Positions 30,804 to 40,272 of a stretch of DNA of 42,543 nt are shown in pieces. The stretch comes from Pelobacter sp. UBA6093. Lineage in GTDB: Bacteria; Desulfobacterota; Desulfuromonadia; Desulfuromonadales; Syntrophotaleaceae. The translations under genes and the position numbers were made by a program. Location of the stretch: positions 64,565 through 107,107 of the forward strand of contig DIWZ01000026.1 of NCBI GenBank assembly GCA_002435955.1. Direction: 5' to 3'. Each line of letters begins with the position of its first letter. The stretch's first letter is position 1. Below the pieces are notes generated by a model, which was given only the letters and a program-made list of their open reading frames with translations, did not search any database and was not told the DNA's origin.

Positions 30804-31031
30804 ATGAAACAACAGGTTCTGGAGATCCTTGATAAAATCCGCCCATCCCTGCAGGCCGATGGGGGTGATGTCGAATTGGTGGATATCAGCGAAGACGGCG
30901 TAGTCAAGGTCAGGCTCACAGGCGCTTGCGGTTCGTGCCCCATGTCGACCATGACCCTGAAGATGGGCATTGAACGGACTCTCAAGGCCCAGGTGCCCGG
31001 GGTTAAAGAGGTGGTGCGCGAAGAGGATTGA
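30804..31031 (+). CDS. NifU C-terminal domain / Nfu-type Fe-S scaffold
   Basis: A 75-residue stand-alone Nfu domain. The Fe-S binding CxxC is CGSCP in GACGSCPMSTMTLKMGIER. The opening IRPSLQADGGDVELVDI is the classic Nfu sequence. It carries a labile [4Fe-4S] cluster for transfer to client proteins, which fits the Fe-S enzymes elsewhere in the window. ATG 30804 has a strong GGAGG site. It is closed by a bidirectional terminator shared with the convergent porin gene. Confidence 0.93.
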   Translation: MKQQVLEILDKIRPSLQADGGDVELVDISEDGVVKVRLTGACGSCPMSTMTLKMGIERTLKAQVPGVKEVVREED

Positions 31032-31036
31032 ATTCA

Positions 31037-31076
31037 AAAAAACCGGAGCGGGCAGGAAGTCCACTCCGGTTTTTTT
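31037..31076. terminator. Bidirectional terminator between nfu and the FadL porin gene
   Basis: CCGGAG (31043-31048) and CTCCGG (31064-31069) pair, with A-runs on the left (31036-31042) and T-runs on the right (31070-31076), so both strands have a hairpin followed by U-rich RNA. It serves the + strand nfu and the minus-strand porin. Confidence 0.9.
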
Positions 31077-31094
31077 GTGGCTGGATCAGGTCTT

Positions 31095-32342
31095 TCAGAA
31101 AACGCAGGTCAGACTGACTCCGACCAGATGCAGATAGTTTTCGTATTTCCCATCAGCAATGCTGCCATACAGATTGGTTGTTTTGTCGCGGTCTTCCTGC
31201 AGCTGGAAGCCGTAAGCCAGGGCCAGTTTCAGGTTGTCGAAAGCTACCTCGGCGCCGGCCGTGAAGAGGTGGGTGTCGGAATCGGGGATGGCCGGTTCGA
31301 AGGTACTGTCGGGGATCGGGTTCTGCCCGTAGAGATATCCGGCCATGACGGCCAGTTGGTCGTTGAGCCGGTATTTGGTACCGATATTGTAAGCCCAGGT
31401 ATCATGCCAGTTGCGCGGCGCCACGGATGTCGTTTCCCCTCCTACCTCCTCATCCAGAGTGATTTTGAGCTGCTGGAAAGAGGACCAGCCCTCCCAGCGC
31501 AGCCCCGCCTCTACCACCCATGCGGGAGAGATGCGGTAGGCCAGCCCGGCGGTGACCTGTTGCGGCAGGGTGATGGAGGTTTGGCCGCCGGTGTTCGGGA
31601 AAAGCGACGCCAGCGGCTCAGCGGAGCCGGGGATGTCGAATTTGGCACGGCCGTCGATATCCACCTTGATTTCGCTGCGGTAGCCGGCGCCGAAGGACAG
31701 GGCCTCGGTCAAATTGACCAGCAGACCGACGTTGAATCCCACCCCTTCGCCATCCCCGGCAAATTCCTGGCCGATTTCTCCAAAAGGCCCCCCATCGATT
31801 TTGTTTTTGAGTTTGGCGTCCAGCAGCAGGATATCAAGCCCGGCACCGAGGGAAATGTGCGGTGAAATCCGGCAGGCGACGCTCGGATTGATGTTGAAGG
31901 TGGTGATGCGGGATTTGGTGGCGATAAAGCGCCCCGGCCAGTCGCTCTCCCAGACGGTTCCCAGGCCGAAGGGGTTGTTGACGCCCAGTCCGGCGCTGAA
32001 GCAGTTATTGAATTGGTGGGTCAGGTAAAAGGTGCTGGGAAAATACGCGGTATCGGCGTTGTCGGAGGTATCCCCCGAAATACTTTTAAAGTCGCGTGAA
32101 GGCAATACGGCAGTGGTGCCGATTTCAACCTGGGTTCCCGGCAGTTCGGTAAGCAGGGCTGGATTGAAAAAAACCGCTGACGGGCCATCGGCATGCGCGG
32201 TGACGGCGTTGGCCTGGCCAAGCGCATCCGCTCCTTGAGTGAAAATGCCAAAGCCGGAAGCGAAGCCGGATTGTGTGCCGCAGATCATAAGGCACAGTAC
32301 AAGCGCCGGGATCTGGACAGCTCTCCTCAGCCGGATATTCAT
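31095..32342 (-). CDS. FadL/OmpP1/TodX-family outer-membrane transporter
   Basis: About 415 residues from ATG 32342 (MNIRLRRAVQ), with GGAGGG at good spacing; four upstream codons are excluded. A signal peptide of about 25 residues ends near SGFASG, and the mature protein begins with the family's SGFGIFTQGADALGQANA plug region. Alternating amphipathic strands and a C-terminal phenylalanine (LVGVSLTCVF) mark an outer-membrane beta-barrel. The family imports long-chain fatty acids and hydrocarbons. It is divergent from the methyltransferase gene. Confidence 0.93.
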   Translation of the reverse strand: MNIRLRRAVQIPALVLCLMICGTQSGFASGFGIFTQGADALGQANAVTAHADGPSAVFFNPALLTELPGTQVEIGTTAVLPSRDFKSISGDTSDNADTAYFPSTFYLTHQFNNCFSAGLGVNNPFGLGTVWESDWPGRFIATKSRITTFNINPSVACRISPHISLGAGLDILLLDAKLKNKIDGGPFGEIGQEFAGDGEGVGFNVGLLVNLTEALSFGAGYRSEIKVDIDGRAKFDIPGSAEPLASLFPNTGGQTSITLPQQVTAGLAYRISPAWVVEAGLRWEGWSSFQQLKITLDEEVGGETTSVAPRNWHDTWAYNIGTKYRLNDQLAVMAGYLYGQNPIPDSTFEPAIPDSDTHLFTAGAEVAFDNLKLALAYGFQLQEDRDKTTNLYGSIADGKYENYLHLVGVSLTCVF

Positions 32343-32506
32343 GGGTCCCTCCATCGTTAAAAAACAATAATAACATGAGTTTACAGGTGATCTGAAGATT
32401 GAAGTATGGCAAGCTCCGATGTCAAGAGACTATGACAATGACAAAACTCTGCATAGATTATTTTTTGCTTATGTGAAGACTGTTGCGCTAACTTGATGGA
32501 GTTATA

Positions 32507-33319
32507 ATGGAAACCAGCCCTTCTTATCTGATGGAAAATGACCAGGAAGCAAAACGTCTCGATCTTAAAACCGATCAGGCGCGTCTGGAACAACAGGCCA
32601 GGTGGGCGGGCATTCGATCTGGAATGCGGGTCGCCGATGTTGGTTGTGGCAGTGGCAAGACAAGTTTTTTTCTGCATCAGCTTGTTCAAACCGGGGGAGA
32701 GGTTCTGGGGATTGATGCTTCCATCGAGCGTATCGCCCATGCGCAGAATACTTACCAAGCCGACGGTCTGCACTTCACCTGTCGTGACTTTTATGGTCCC
32801 ATGACCGACTTGGGGCAGTTTGATTTTATCTGGGTACGTTTTGTGCTGGAATATCATCGCCGCGATGCCGCAAAGATCGTGGGGAATCTGATGCAAATTC
32901 TCAAGCCGGGAGGCATCCTATGTCTGATCGATCTGGATCACAACTGCCTTAATCACTATGGCATGCCCTTGCGGCTTGAGAGCGCTTTGGCGGAAATCAT
33001 GGCGTTACTGGAAGCCAACGCCAACTTCGATCCCTTCATGGGGCGGAAACTTTACAGCTTCCTTTATGACCTTGGCTGTAAAGAGATCGATGTGCAGCTT
33101 GCCGCTCATCACCTCATCGCCGGCCAACTTGATGACGTGGATGCGTATAACTGGCTGCGCAAGGTGGATGTCGCTGTCCAGAACAGCGGTTATGGATTTC
33201 CTGCCTACGCGGGTGGTTACCAGGAGTTTCGCGAAGAATTCAAACGGTTTTTTTCTGATCCCAGACGCTTTACCTATACACCGCTCATTGCCTGTCGCGG
33301 CATTAAGCCACTGCGCTGA
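32507..33319 (+). CDS. Class I SAM-dependent methyltransferase
   Basis: 270 residues. Motif I VADVGCGSGKTSFFL begins near residue 42, the acidic residue ending strand 2 is in VLGIDAS, and motif IV FDFIWVRFVLEYH and post-motif LKPGGILCLIDLD follow, a layout of the UbiE/Methyltransf_11-25 type. The C-terminal 100 residues probably form a substrate-specific cap. No neighbour suggests the substrate; the nearest genes are a porin and a c-di-GMP operon. It starts about 165 bases from the divergent porin gene, so the two could share a regulator. Confidence 0.88.
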   Translation: METSPSYLMENDQEAKRLDLKTDQARLEQQARWAGIRSGMRVADVGCGSGKTSFFLHQLVQTGGEVLGIDASIERIAHAQNTYQADGLHFTCRDFYGPMTDLGQFDFIWVRFVLEYHRRDAAKIVGNLMQILKPGGILCLIDLDHNCLNHYGMPLRLESALAEIMALLEANANFDPFMGRKLYSFLYDLGCKEIDVQLAAHHLIAGQLDDVDAYNWLRKVDVAVQNSGYGFPAYAGGYQEFREEFKRFFSDPRRFTYTPLIACRGIKPLR

Positions 33320-33370
33320 CCCGGAATGCCTTCGGTCATATTACATTAGGCTGGGAAGGGAATGGCTTAA

Positions 33371-33389
33371 TTGGTTTTCATCCGGAAAC
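33371..33389. repeat. Solo terminal arm of foldback element A
   Basis: TTGGTTTTCATCCGGAAAC is identical to the reverse complement of the right terminal arm of the 148-bp element at 42286-42433. Only the arm is present here, between the methyltransferase and the HD-GYP gene. It marks an old insertion edge or a recombination footprint. Confidence 0.65.
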
Positions 33390-33401
33390 TATGGATGGAC
33401 A

Positions 33402-35756
33402 CTAATTGGGCCGGCAGGTCAAATCGGTCGCCGGAGAGGCGCACAGCACATGGGAGCTGATGAAATTAGCCAAAGCCTTGAGGTGTTTTTTGTCCAGATC
33501 GGTAAAGGCTATGCCGAACCCGGCCGGGAAAATCGCTTTTTTTGGCAGGCATTGATGGTTGACCCAGGCGACGCGGCCACTGACTTCCAGGTGGGTGGTG
33601 CAATCATCGGGGAGGTTGAAAGAAAGCATTAGAACCTTCCCTTCACTGATGGGCAGATCCGATGCGGCAAACAGGCCGTCAGTGCTGATGTCAGTGGTGG
33701 TGGCTTTGCATCGTTTGCCTTGATAGAGAATGGTTACTTCCGTGGAGCATGGGATCCGAACACTGCCACGCGGTGAGATAAGCTCAGAAGGTTCCCCGCC
33801 ATCCCACGCGCAAGTATGGTCCCGCTTGAAATATCTCAAAAACGCTTCCACAATATCTTCGTCCAGATGGTTCCCTTGTTTTTTCCGAAGTTCCTTAATC
33901 GCAACACCGATGGGCATGGGCTCACGATAATGGCGTTTCGAGGTGATGGCTTCGAAAAAGTCGGCCACCGCAATAATCTTCGCGCCCAGAGGGATCTCCT
34001 CGTCGGTCAGCCCCAGCGGATAGCCACTGCCATCGATCTTTTCATGATGTGCTCCGGCGATGGCGGGTACATCCTTGTATATCCCTTCAAACTGAATCCC
34101 CTCCAGAATCAGACGGGTTTGGTCGGCATGGGTTTTCACCATGTCGTACTCAAGCGCCGACAACCTTCCGGTTTTTTTCAAAATGGCATCAGGAACCGCG
34201 ATCTTGCCATAGTCGTGTAACAAAGCGGCAACCCTGATCGTTTCACAATTTTCCTCGGAAAGTGACAATTCCTGGCAAATGCCCAGACTGAATTGGGTCA
34301 CCCTTTCAGAGTGGCCGGCTGTCAGTGGGTCCCGAGCATCGATTGTGGCCGCAAGAGCCCGCAGTGTGGAGTTGAACTGTTGCTTGCGATTTTGCAGTAA
34401 TTGGGCGTTGCGAATGCTGATGCCGATGATTGGGGCAATGCCACAAAGAAGTGTCAGGTCGCTATTAAGGAGGGGGCGTTTGGATGTGACGTTATCTACA
34501 GCCAGAATGCCTATGGCCTCGTTATCGTAGACTATGGGACAGCAAAGAAAGGACTTTACCCCCATTTTTTTTGCAAAATCAAGGCTTCTCGGTGAAAGGT
34601 CTTCCTGGATATCATTGATATCGTTAACCAAAATCGGTTTTTTCTCCTTGAAGGAAACGACAAGGGCGCCTTTTGAATCAGGATTGTTCAAGTGAAAAAC
34701 AGTATTTTTCAGCAACCCTTCCATTTTACTTGAATAACCATATCCTGCTTCGAAGGATAAATGGGTATTTTCAGGGTTGGCCAACAGCACAAATCCTCTA
34801 TCGAAATCGAGGCTTTTTTGAAAATTCTCGATAAGACTCTGGAGAATGTCGTTTATGGTGATTTCTTTGCTGATACTTTGCGAAATAGCGTTAGTTAATA
34901 ATGCGTTATTGTAATTGTTTTCAATTTGGTCAAGAAGTGTACCGGAAGACACTCGTAACGATTCTGTGCTGTTCCAGGCGGATTTTTTTTCCTTTTTTTC
35001 AAGAACAATCCAGAGAATGAAAAAAGTGAGTAGTCCTCCATAGGCAAGCAGGTGAGTGTGTGCAAACGCATTTGAAAGGAAAGGTGCCACAAAAAAAGAA
35101 ACACTGAAAAGTAGGGAGGCGCTTCTTAAGTATTTTAATGTCGGGTGCTCATCCGGTTTCCAGGAGACGATATAGCGACAGCTCTGTCCGTCGCGGAACA
35201 TGCATTCGGTATGCACAATCTCAGGGAACTTATGGCGAAACAGATAGGAAATGGCCTCAAAAAACCCGATACGATTCTGGCACTGAAATTCGCGCTCATG
35301 CACGCCAGGATACGGTGTGACGATAATTTCGATTTTGTTTTTATCAAGGCGTCGTGACTCATATTTTGCTGAGCGAGTAAAGCTGGAAGCAGCTTTACCG
35401 ATCCACTCATATACTCTTTGCGGACCCAAAAAACCCAAAACATATTGATGGATGACTGTGTTGGCTTCTGGGGATGCAGCGTAACGGCCAGCTTCTCTGG
35501 CAATGTTTTTATTATTAGTCAATTCCTCAACTTTATCGAAAAATGCATTCACCTGTTCTTGGGTAAACCAATGCCATTGGTCTGCAACTTCATATGTCTT
35601 CATTTTGGCATGTGCCAAAAGATGAGGGATGTTTATAGTGGGGTAATGGTTTTTTAACAGGTATAGATAGGGGTCGATAATTCGGCTATTATATAGATGT
35701 TTTTGATTTAGTTCTTTAGGTTTCATTCGTAACCCGTTTAATACTTTGTCGTTCAT
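33402..35756 (-). CDS. HD-GYP c-di-GMP phosphodiesterase with V4R-like sensor, GAF and PilZ domains (paralogue 1)
   Basis: 784 residues. The N-terminal domain (about 15-200) ends in TECMFRDGQSCRYIVSW, like the Cys-containing V4R/4-vinyl-reductase fold, and its first half recalls ligand-binding domains of transcription activators. Two helices span about 210-252. A GAF domain covers about 295-450. HD-GYP covers about 462-640 with H514-D515 and the full HHEKIDGSGYP (570-580), so it should hydrolyse c-di-GMP. The C-terminal PilZ (about 660-775) keeps R663-x3-R667 and DISTDG (689-694), so product or substrate may bind there. It is the last gene of the operon, six bases after the PilZ-acyltransferase gene. 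The N-terminal half is AT-rich compared with the window. Confidence 0.9.
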   Translation of the reverse strand: MNDKVLNGLRMKPKELNQKHLYNSRIIDPYLYLLKNHYPTINIPHLLAHAKMKTYEVADQWHWFTQEQVNAFFDKVEELTNNKNIAREAGRYAASPEANTVIHQYVLGFLGPQRVYEWIGKAASSFTRSAKYESRRLDKNKIEIIVTPYPGVHEREFQCQNRIGFFEAISYLFRHKFPEIVHTECMFRDGQSCRYIVSWKPDEHPTLKYLRSASLLFSVSFFVAPFLSNAFAHTHLLAYGGLLTFFILWIVLEKKEKKSAWNSTESLRVSSGTLLDQIENNYNNALLTNAISQSISKEITINDILQSLIENFQKSLDFDRGFVLLANPENTHLSFEAGYGYSSKMEGLLKNTVFHLNNPDSKGALVVSFKEKKPILVNDINDIQEDLSPRSLDFAKKMGVKSFLCCPIVYDNEAIGILAVDNVTSKRPLLNSDLTLLCGIAPIIGISIRNAQLLQNRKQQFNSTLRALAATIDARDPLTAGHSERVTQFSLGICQELSLSEENCETIRVAALLHDYGKIAVPDAILKKTGRLSALEYDMVKTHADQTRLILEGIQFEGIYKDVPAIAGAHHEKIDGSGYPLGLTDEEIPLGAKIIAVADFFEAITSKRHYREPMPIGVAIKELRKKQGNHLDEDIVEAFLRYFKRDHTCAWDGGEPSELISPRGSVRIPCSTEVTILYQGKRCKATTTDISTDGLFAASDLPISEGKVLMLSFNLPDDCTTHLEVSGRVAWVNHQCLPKKAIFPAGFGIAFTDLDKKHLKALANFISSHVLCASPATDLTCRPN

Positions 35757-35762
35757 CTATGT

Positions 35763-37796
35763 TTATAGCCGATTGAACCTGGTTGTAGATCTCATTTGCC
35801 GCAGCCCTTGGTCGGAATGTCTGGTTTTGAAAATCCATAGACAATAGAGCTTTTCATACTTGAGTTCATTGTCATTAGCGTATTCAACAGGGAAAATCAG
35901 TTTAGGGATGTTGGCGTGCGGACTTCTCCCCGCTATCATAGTTGTTGCACAATTAATGCTTTTAATTGGAGTTTTCTTGTCAAGGACGAAGACTTTTAAG
36001 CAGTTTGTTAGTTCTGAAAGATTGATGGCAAGGTCTGATATATTTAATATCAAAATAGCTTTTATCTGTCCATCCATTTTAAAAGCAAATATTTCACGCG
36101 CCTTCTTAATGCCAATATTTGCATATTCCAAATTAAGGTTGTCCTGCTCCATCGATTCTGGCTCCAAATCCAGAGCGTTGATGAGCAATCCTCCCGACTG
36201 GTTTTCATAATAAGCTGCAAAATCAAGCATGTCTTCCGATGATGCTTTTTTTAATTCCCAGGAGCCAGTCAAGTCCCAGTCGCTGGTTGCAGCAATGTCA
36301 TTGTGGAAATAAGCAAAAGAATCTATTGAGCAACTTTTTGGATTATTTAGGTCTTCAGTGACGCCGCCAAAGACCTTTTGAGGGAATCTGTTTTCGGGGC
36401 GGAAGTAGCAGAGGACATAGTCCATATGCATGGAATAAATACTGTGTGAATCATTGATAAAGCTTCCGATTTGGTTTAGCACCGCAATGCCGGCCTTGCG
36501 GCCTTTGGTACCCTTCGCTGCATGGTGGTGGATCAGCCATGCTTTTTCATAAAAACGCAACGTTGAAATATGGCCAAGAATGGCGCCTTTTTCGCGATAA
36601 ATGAAATGGCGAGCGATATTGGGATTCTCGGTATAGAGGGCTTGGTAAACCTGCTTAGCTCTTTCTTTGTTTTCCTGTAAGTATTGGTACTTTTGAGGAT
36701 ATATGAATCCAGATTCAAAAAAGAAGTGCCACAGTTCATCCATATCCACTGCGTCGCATATGTAAGCATTTGGGTCGCAGGCGTGTTGTAACAGGCCAAG
36801 GAGTTGCACGTGTTCATTGACGGGCATATCAAGGAAGGCGATTCCACAGCGGCAGGCTCCTTTATCGTCTTCCTCAAACCTGGTCCGGTGAATGATCTGT
36901 CCGTCAAAGGTCAGTTGAAAATTATTGGTAAAGCGAAGGCGGACATTTTTCAGGAACATGCCCGGCAGCAGCAAAGGATTGCATCGATCTTCTTCGACCG
37001 ACAGGCCAGATCCGGAAATATCGACTACCTTTAAATTGATAAGTTTCTTTGTCAGTGGGTGGGAAAAAACAATGCTGGGAAGAGGCAAAAGTTCCTGTCG
37101 GGTACTTCTGGATTTTTTAGGTCGGAAGCGTTGGGTGTTGTCAGTTGTCGGGCAAAGCACAAATTCTCTGTTTTGCTTGGCAATGCTTTCCCGAATTATT
37201 TTGCATTCACCGCAAAAGATTGTCTGACGGCCATCTTGAAAAAGAATATTGACGGGAAGTTCCGAATTTAGCCATTGGTAGGATTGGGGTGGTTCCAGGG
37301 CGATTTGAACGCAAAACGACAACGCATTGAAATCGGTCAGTTTGCCTTGAAAAAGCGCGCTGTTCTGGATCAATGAGACATCTATGTCGGGGCACCGATA
37401 GCGTTCTAGTTTACGTATGCCGATCTCAACGCAAAATTCAGGCAACTCGATTGAGGCGCCTGTGGTGTTACATTCAAAGTGAGTTGCGTAGATAAGCAGA
37501 GAATCCCTCCCCATGGGAACAACGATGTTTTCCATCAGAAAGGAAGACAAATTGTCCGGTATGTCTGAAGCCTCCTGCCAAAAACACTGCAGTTGGAGAT
37601 CGACGCATGGTTGAGGAGTGGCCTTGATGGAAATCAGGCGACCGAAATCTTTATGTCTAAGATTGACGATGACATAGCTGTTTTGGAAATTAAGATAATT
37701 CAGTCGATTAATAAGGACATCACGAGATATTTTCTTGTGTTTTTCAATCTGGACAGGCGTTTCAGCAAGGTCGGGACAGTCGATAATGGCGTTCAC
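35763..37796 (-). CDS. Protein with two PilZ-like domains and a GNAT-like acyltransferase region
   Basis: 677 residues, no signal peptide. A first PilZ-like barrel (about 120-215) has R128-x3-R132 (RKLER) but only DFNALS where DxSxxG is expected. A second (about 228-335) has a perfect DISGSG (259-264) but a degenerate arginine motif (RQELLP). The C-terminal half (about 350-650) resembles an acyltransferase of the GNAT fold (FIYREKGAILGHISTLRFYEKAWLIHHHAA, then GIAVLNQIGSFI), used by the family to modify amines. It lies between two HD-GYP paralogues in an operon (gaps of 43 and six bases). The gene is clearly AT-rich relative to the window, suggesting transfer. Inference: a c-di-GMP-gated acyltransferase. 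Confidence 0.75.
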   Translation of the reverse strand: MNAIIDCPDLAETPVQIEKHKKISRDVLINRLNYLNFQNSYVIVNLRHKDFGRLISIKATPQPCVDLQLQCFWQEASDIPDNLSSFLMENIVVPMGRDSLLIYATHFECNTTGASIELPEFCVEIGIRKLERYRCPDIDVSLIQNSALFQGKLTDFNALSFCVQIALEPPQSYQWLNSELPVNILFQDGRQTIFCGECKIIRESIAKQNREFVLCPTTDNTQRFRPKKSRSTRQELLPLPSIVFSHPLTKKLINLKVVDISGSGLSVEEDRCNPLLLPGMFLKNVRLRFTNNFQLTFDGQIIHRTRFEEDDKGACRCGIAFLDMPVNEHVQLLGLLQHACDPNAYICDAVDMDELWHFFFESGFIYPQKYQYLQENKERAKQVYQALYTENPNIARHFIYREKGAILGHISTLRFYEKAWLIHHHAAKGTKGRKAGIAVLNQIGSFINDSHSIYSMHMDYVLCYFRPENRFPQKVFGGVTEDLNNPKSCSIDSFAYFHNDIAATSDWDLTGSWELKKASSEDMLDFAAYYENQSGGLLINALDLEPESMEQDNLNLEYANIGIKKAREIFAFKMDGQIKAILILNISDLAINLSELTNCLKVFVLDKKTPIKSINCATTMIAGRSPHANIPKLIFPVEYANDNELKYEKLYCLWIFKTRHSDQGLRQMRSTTRFNRL

Positions 37797-37839
37797 ATTG
37801 TACCTGCAGGTTTGAATTGTTACAAAGCATCAAGGCGGA

Positions 37840-40122
37840 TCAGGCATGGATCCGTTCCGGAAAGCAGCGGATAAAGTGGTGTACCGCATCGCAGGCTTGC
37901 CGATGCAGCCCGGTGAACTCGACACCGAATCCGGCAGGGAAAGCCCGTTTGCGGGGCAGGGACGAGTGGTTGACCCAGGCGACACGGCCCCCCGTTTCAA
38001 TAAGGTTGCCGGAATTATCGGGGAGGCAGAAGGAAAGCCTCACGGGGGAACCTTCGGAGACTACCGCATTGCTGGCGACGAAAATACCCCCGGAGCTTAT
38101 GTCCGCACTCGTTCCAAAAATAGATTGTCCCCGGTTTTCAAAAACTACCGGCGTCTGGCAGAGGATGCGCATAATTTCGCGGTTAACCGTGGGAGCTTCG
38201 CGCAGCATGCGTTCATAATCTTCGGGATAGGTTTTTTTGAAATAACTTAAAAAGGCTCTGACGATTTTTCCGTCAAAGTGGGAAAAAGCTTCTTGTTTCA
38301 AAACCTTGTACGCGATATTCAGGGGCATCGGATCCCGGTAGTGGCGCTGGGCCGTAATGGCTTCAAAAAAATCGGCCACCGCAATGATTTTCGCTCCGAT
38401 GGGGATCTCGTCATCGGTCAGACCTTTGGGGTAACCGCTGCCGTCGATTTTTTCATGGTGCGCTCCTGCAACCATTGGAACACGTTTGTAGATGCCCTCA
38501 AAATTGATTTGTTTAAGAATGCTGTGGGTTCGTTGTGCGTGGGTTTTGACCACCTCGTATTCCTCTACCGTCAGCCGTCCCGCTTTTTTAAGTATGGCAT
38601 CAGGTACGGCGATTTTACCGTAATCGTGTAACAGCGCAGCGACGCGGACCATTTCACAATAATCCTCCGACAGGCCCAGTTCTCTGCAGATTCCCAATGA
38701 ATATTCCGTGACTTTTTCAGAATGGCCGGCTGTAAGGGGGTCGCGCGCATCGATAGTGGCAGCCAGAACCTGCAGGGTGGAATTGAATTGACGCTTACGT
38801 GACGCAAGCAATTGAGCGTTGCGGATGCTGACCCCGATAACGCTGGCAAGGCCGCTGAGTAGATTCAGATCGTTTTGATTCAGGGGGCGGTGCGTGCGGG
38901 TTTGGTCCGCGGTCAGCACGCCAAGCGCTTTGCCGTCACACAGGATCGGACAACAGATGGTGGCCCGACAGCCTGTTTTTCGCAGGAAATTAAGGCTGGA
39001 GTCAGACAGGTGTGCCTGTGGCGCAGCGATATCGCTTATGAGAAACGATCTCATTTCCCGGAAAGCAATGGTGAATATGTCTTCCGTCGAGGATGTTCCG
39101 AGGGGAAAAGAGGCGTTCTTCAGCAGGAGTTTTACCTGAGGAGAAAGTCCGAAGCCAACACGGAAATTGAGCTGGGTTTTATCCGCATCCGTCAGCAGGA
39201 TCAGGCCGCGGTCAAAATCGAGACGTTTTTCGAATGTTTGCGAGACGCTTTGAAGGATCTCTTCGATGGTCGTCTTGCTGCTGATGGCATGAGAGATTTC
39301 GTTGGTAAGCAGAGCATTGTTGTAGTTCCTGCTGATTTGATCAACCATCTCTTCCGAAGAGTTGCGCAAATGAAAAAGGCTTTTGGATAACCGGCTTTTC
39401 TGAAGATGCTCGGTGAGCATCGACGTTCCGAAAAAAATGCCGACCGCGATGGGCATTGCCACCCGGTAAGCCATTTGCGGGTCAAAAAACCATATGGCAA
39501 ATGGCACAGTCAAGGCTGCCAGGCCTGAAAGTTTGCGGATTTTCTGAAAAGTCTGACAGGCAGAAGGTTTCCAACTGACCAGGTATCGGCAGAGAGCATC
39601 CTCCCGGTCCAGGCAGTCGGGATGGTCGATGTGCGGCATGTCCAGGCCGAAGATAGTGACAATGGCCTCGAGCATACCTTTACGAAAATCACATTGCCCT
39701 GCGTTTTCCTTGATGCCGGGCAACGGATGTACGCTGATTTCCATCTGGTGGGAACTCGGTTGCCTGTATTCGAAGGTGCAGGAGTGGGAAAGGTTCGCCA
39801 TAATCCGCTTTAAATTTGTAAAAGCACTGGCGGGGGTTGCAAAGCCTAAGGTGTATTGGCGGATAAAACCATTAGTCTCGGGGTCGGCGGCAAACCGTCC
39901 CGCCTCTCGCGCAATATGGAGGTCCCCGGTCTCCCTGATGAGGTTTTCGTAAAAGCGGTCAAGTTGCTGCTGTGTGAACCAGTGATCTCGGTCTGCCACT
40001 TCACGGGGATCGATGTTTGTTTGCTTTAATAAATCGCTGGGCTTGATATGGTCATACTTCTGGCGGACAAGCTTGAGGTATATGTTGAATATTCTGCTGT
40101 TATATAGAGGCTCGCCGCTCAT
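37840..40122 (-). CDS. HD-GYP c-di-GMP phosphodiesterase with V4R-like sensor, GAF and PilZ domains (paralogue 2)
   Basis: A 760-residue paralogue of the protein at 33402-35756, with the same domain order: V4R-like sensor (about 5-185, ending DCLDREDALCRYLVSWKP), two helices (about 195-235), GAF (about 275-440), HD-GYP with H499-D500 and HHEKIDGSGYP (555-565), and PilZ with R648-x3-R652 and DISSGG (674-679). The HD-GYP halves are nearly alike while the sensor halves diverge, so the two probably sense different cues. It is the first gene of the operon. Start at ATG 40122; the MSGEPLYNSRIFNIYLKL opening aligns with LYNSRIIDPYLYLL of paralogue 1. Confidence 0.9.
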   Translation of the reverse strand: MSGEPLYNSRIFNIYLKLVRQKYDHIKPSDLLKQTNIDPREVADRDHWFTQQQLDRFYENLIRETGDLHIAREAGRFAADPETNGFIRQYTLGFATPASAFTNLKRIMANLSHSCTFEYRQPSSHQMEISVHPLPGIKENAGQCDFRKGMLEAIVTIFGLDMPHIDHPDCLDREDALCRYLVSWKPSACQTFQKIRKLSGLAALTVPFAIWFFDPQMAYRVAMPIAVGIFFGTSMLTEHLQKSRLSKSLFHLRNSSEEMVDQISRNYNNALLTNEISHAISSKTTIEEILQSVSQTFEKRLDFDRGLILLTDADKTQLNFRVGFGLSPQVKLLLKNASFPLGTSSTEDIFTIAFREMRSFLISDIAAPQAHLSDSSLNFLRKTGCRATICCPILCDGKALGVLTADQTRTHRPLNQNDLNLLSGLASVIGVSIRNAQLLASRKRQFNSTLQVLAATIDARDPLTAGHSEKVTEYSLGICRELGLSEDYCEMVRVAALLHDYGKIAVPDAILKKAGRLTVEEYEVVKTHAQRTHSILKQINFEGIYKRVPMVAGAHHEKIDGSGYPKGLTDDEIPIGAKIIAVADFFEAITAQRHYRDPMPLNIAYKVLKQEAFSHFDGKIVRAFLSYFKKTYPEDYERMLREAPTVNREIMRILCQTPVVFENRGQSIFGTSADISSGGIFVASNAVVSEGSPVRLSFCLPDNSGNLIETGGRVAWVNHSSLPRKRAFPAGFGVEFTGLHRQACDAVHHFIRCFPERIHA

Positions 40123-40272
40123 ATGCCCTTAGACTTTATAGTGCTTCGAGTCTTGGAAGAGGATCTTGATGGTCACGCTCGATATTTGAGGAAGCATGTA
40201 GTTGCATCAGAATTTTTGCTTCCAGTCAGGTTGGAAGGTAAAATTTTTCCACCTATCATACACTTCGCAACG

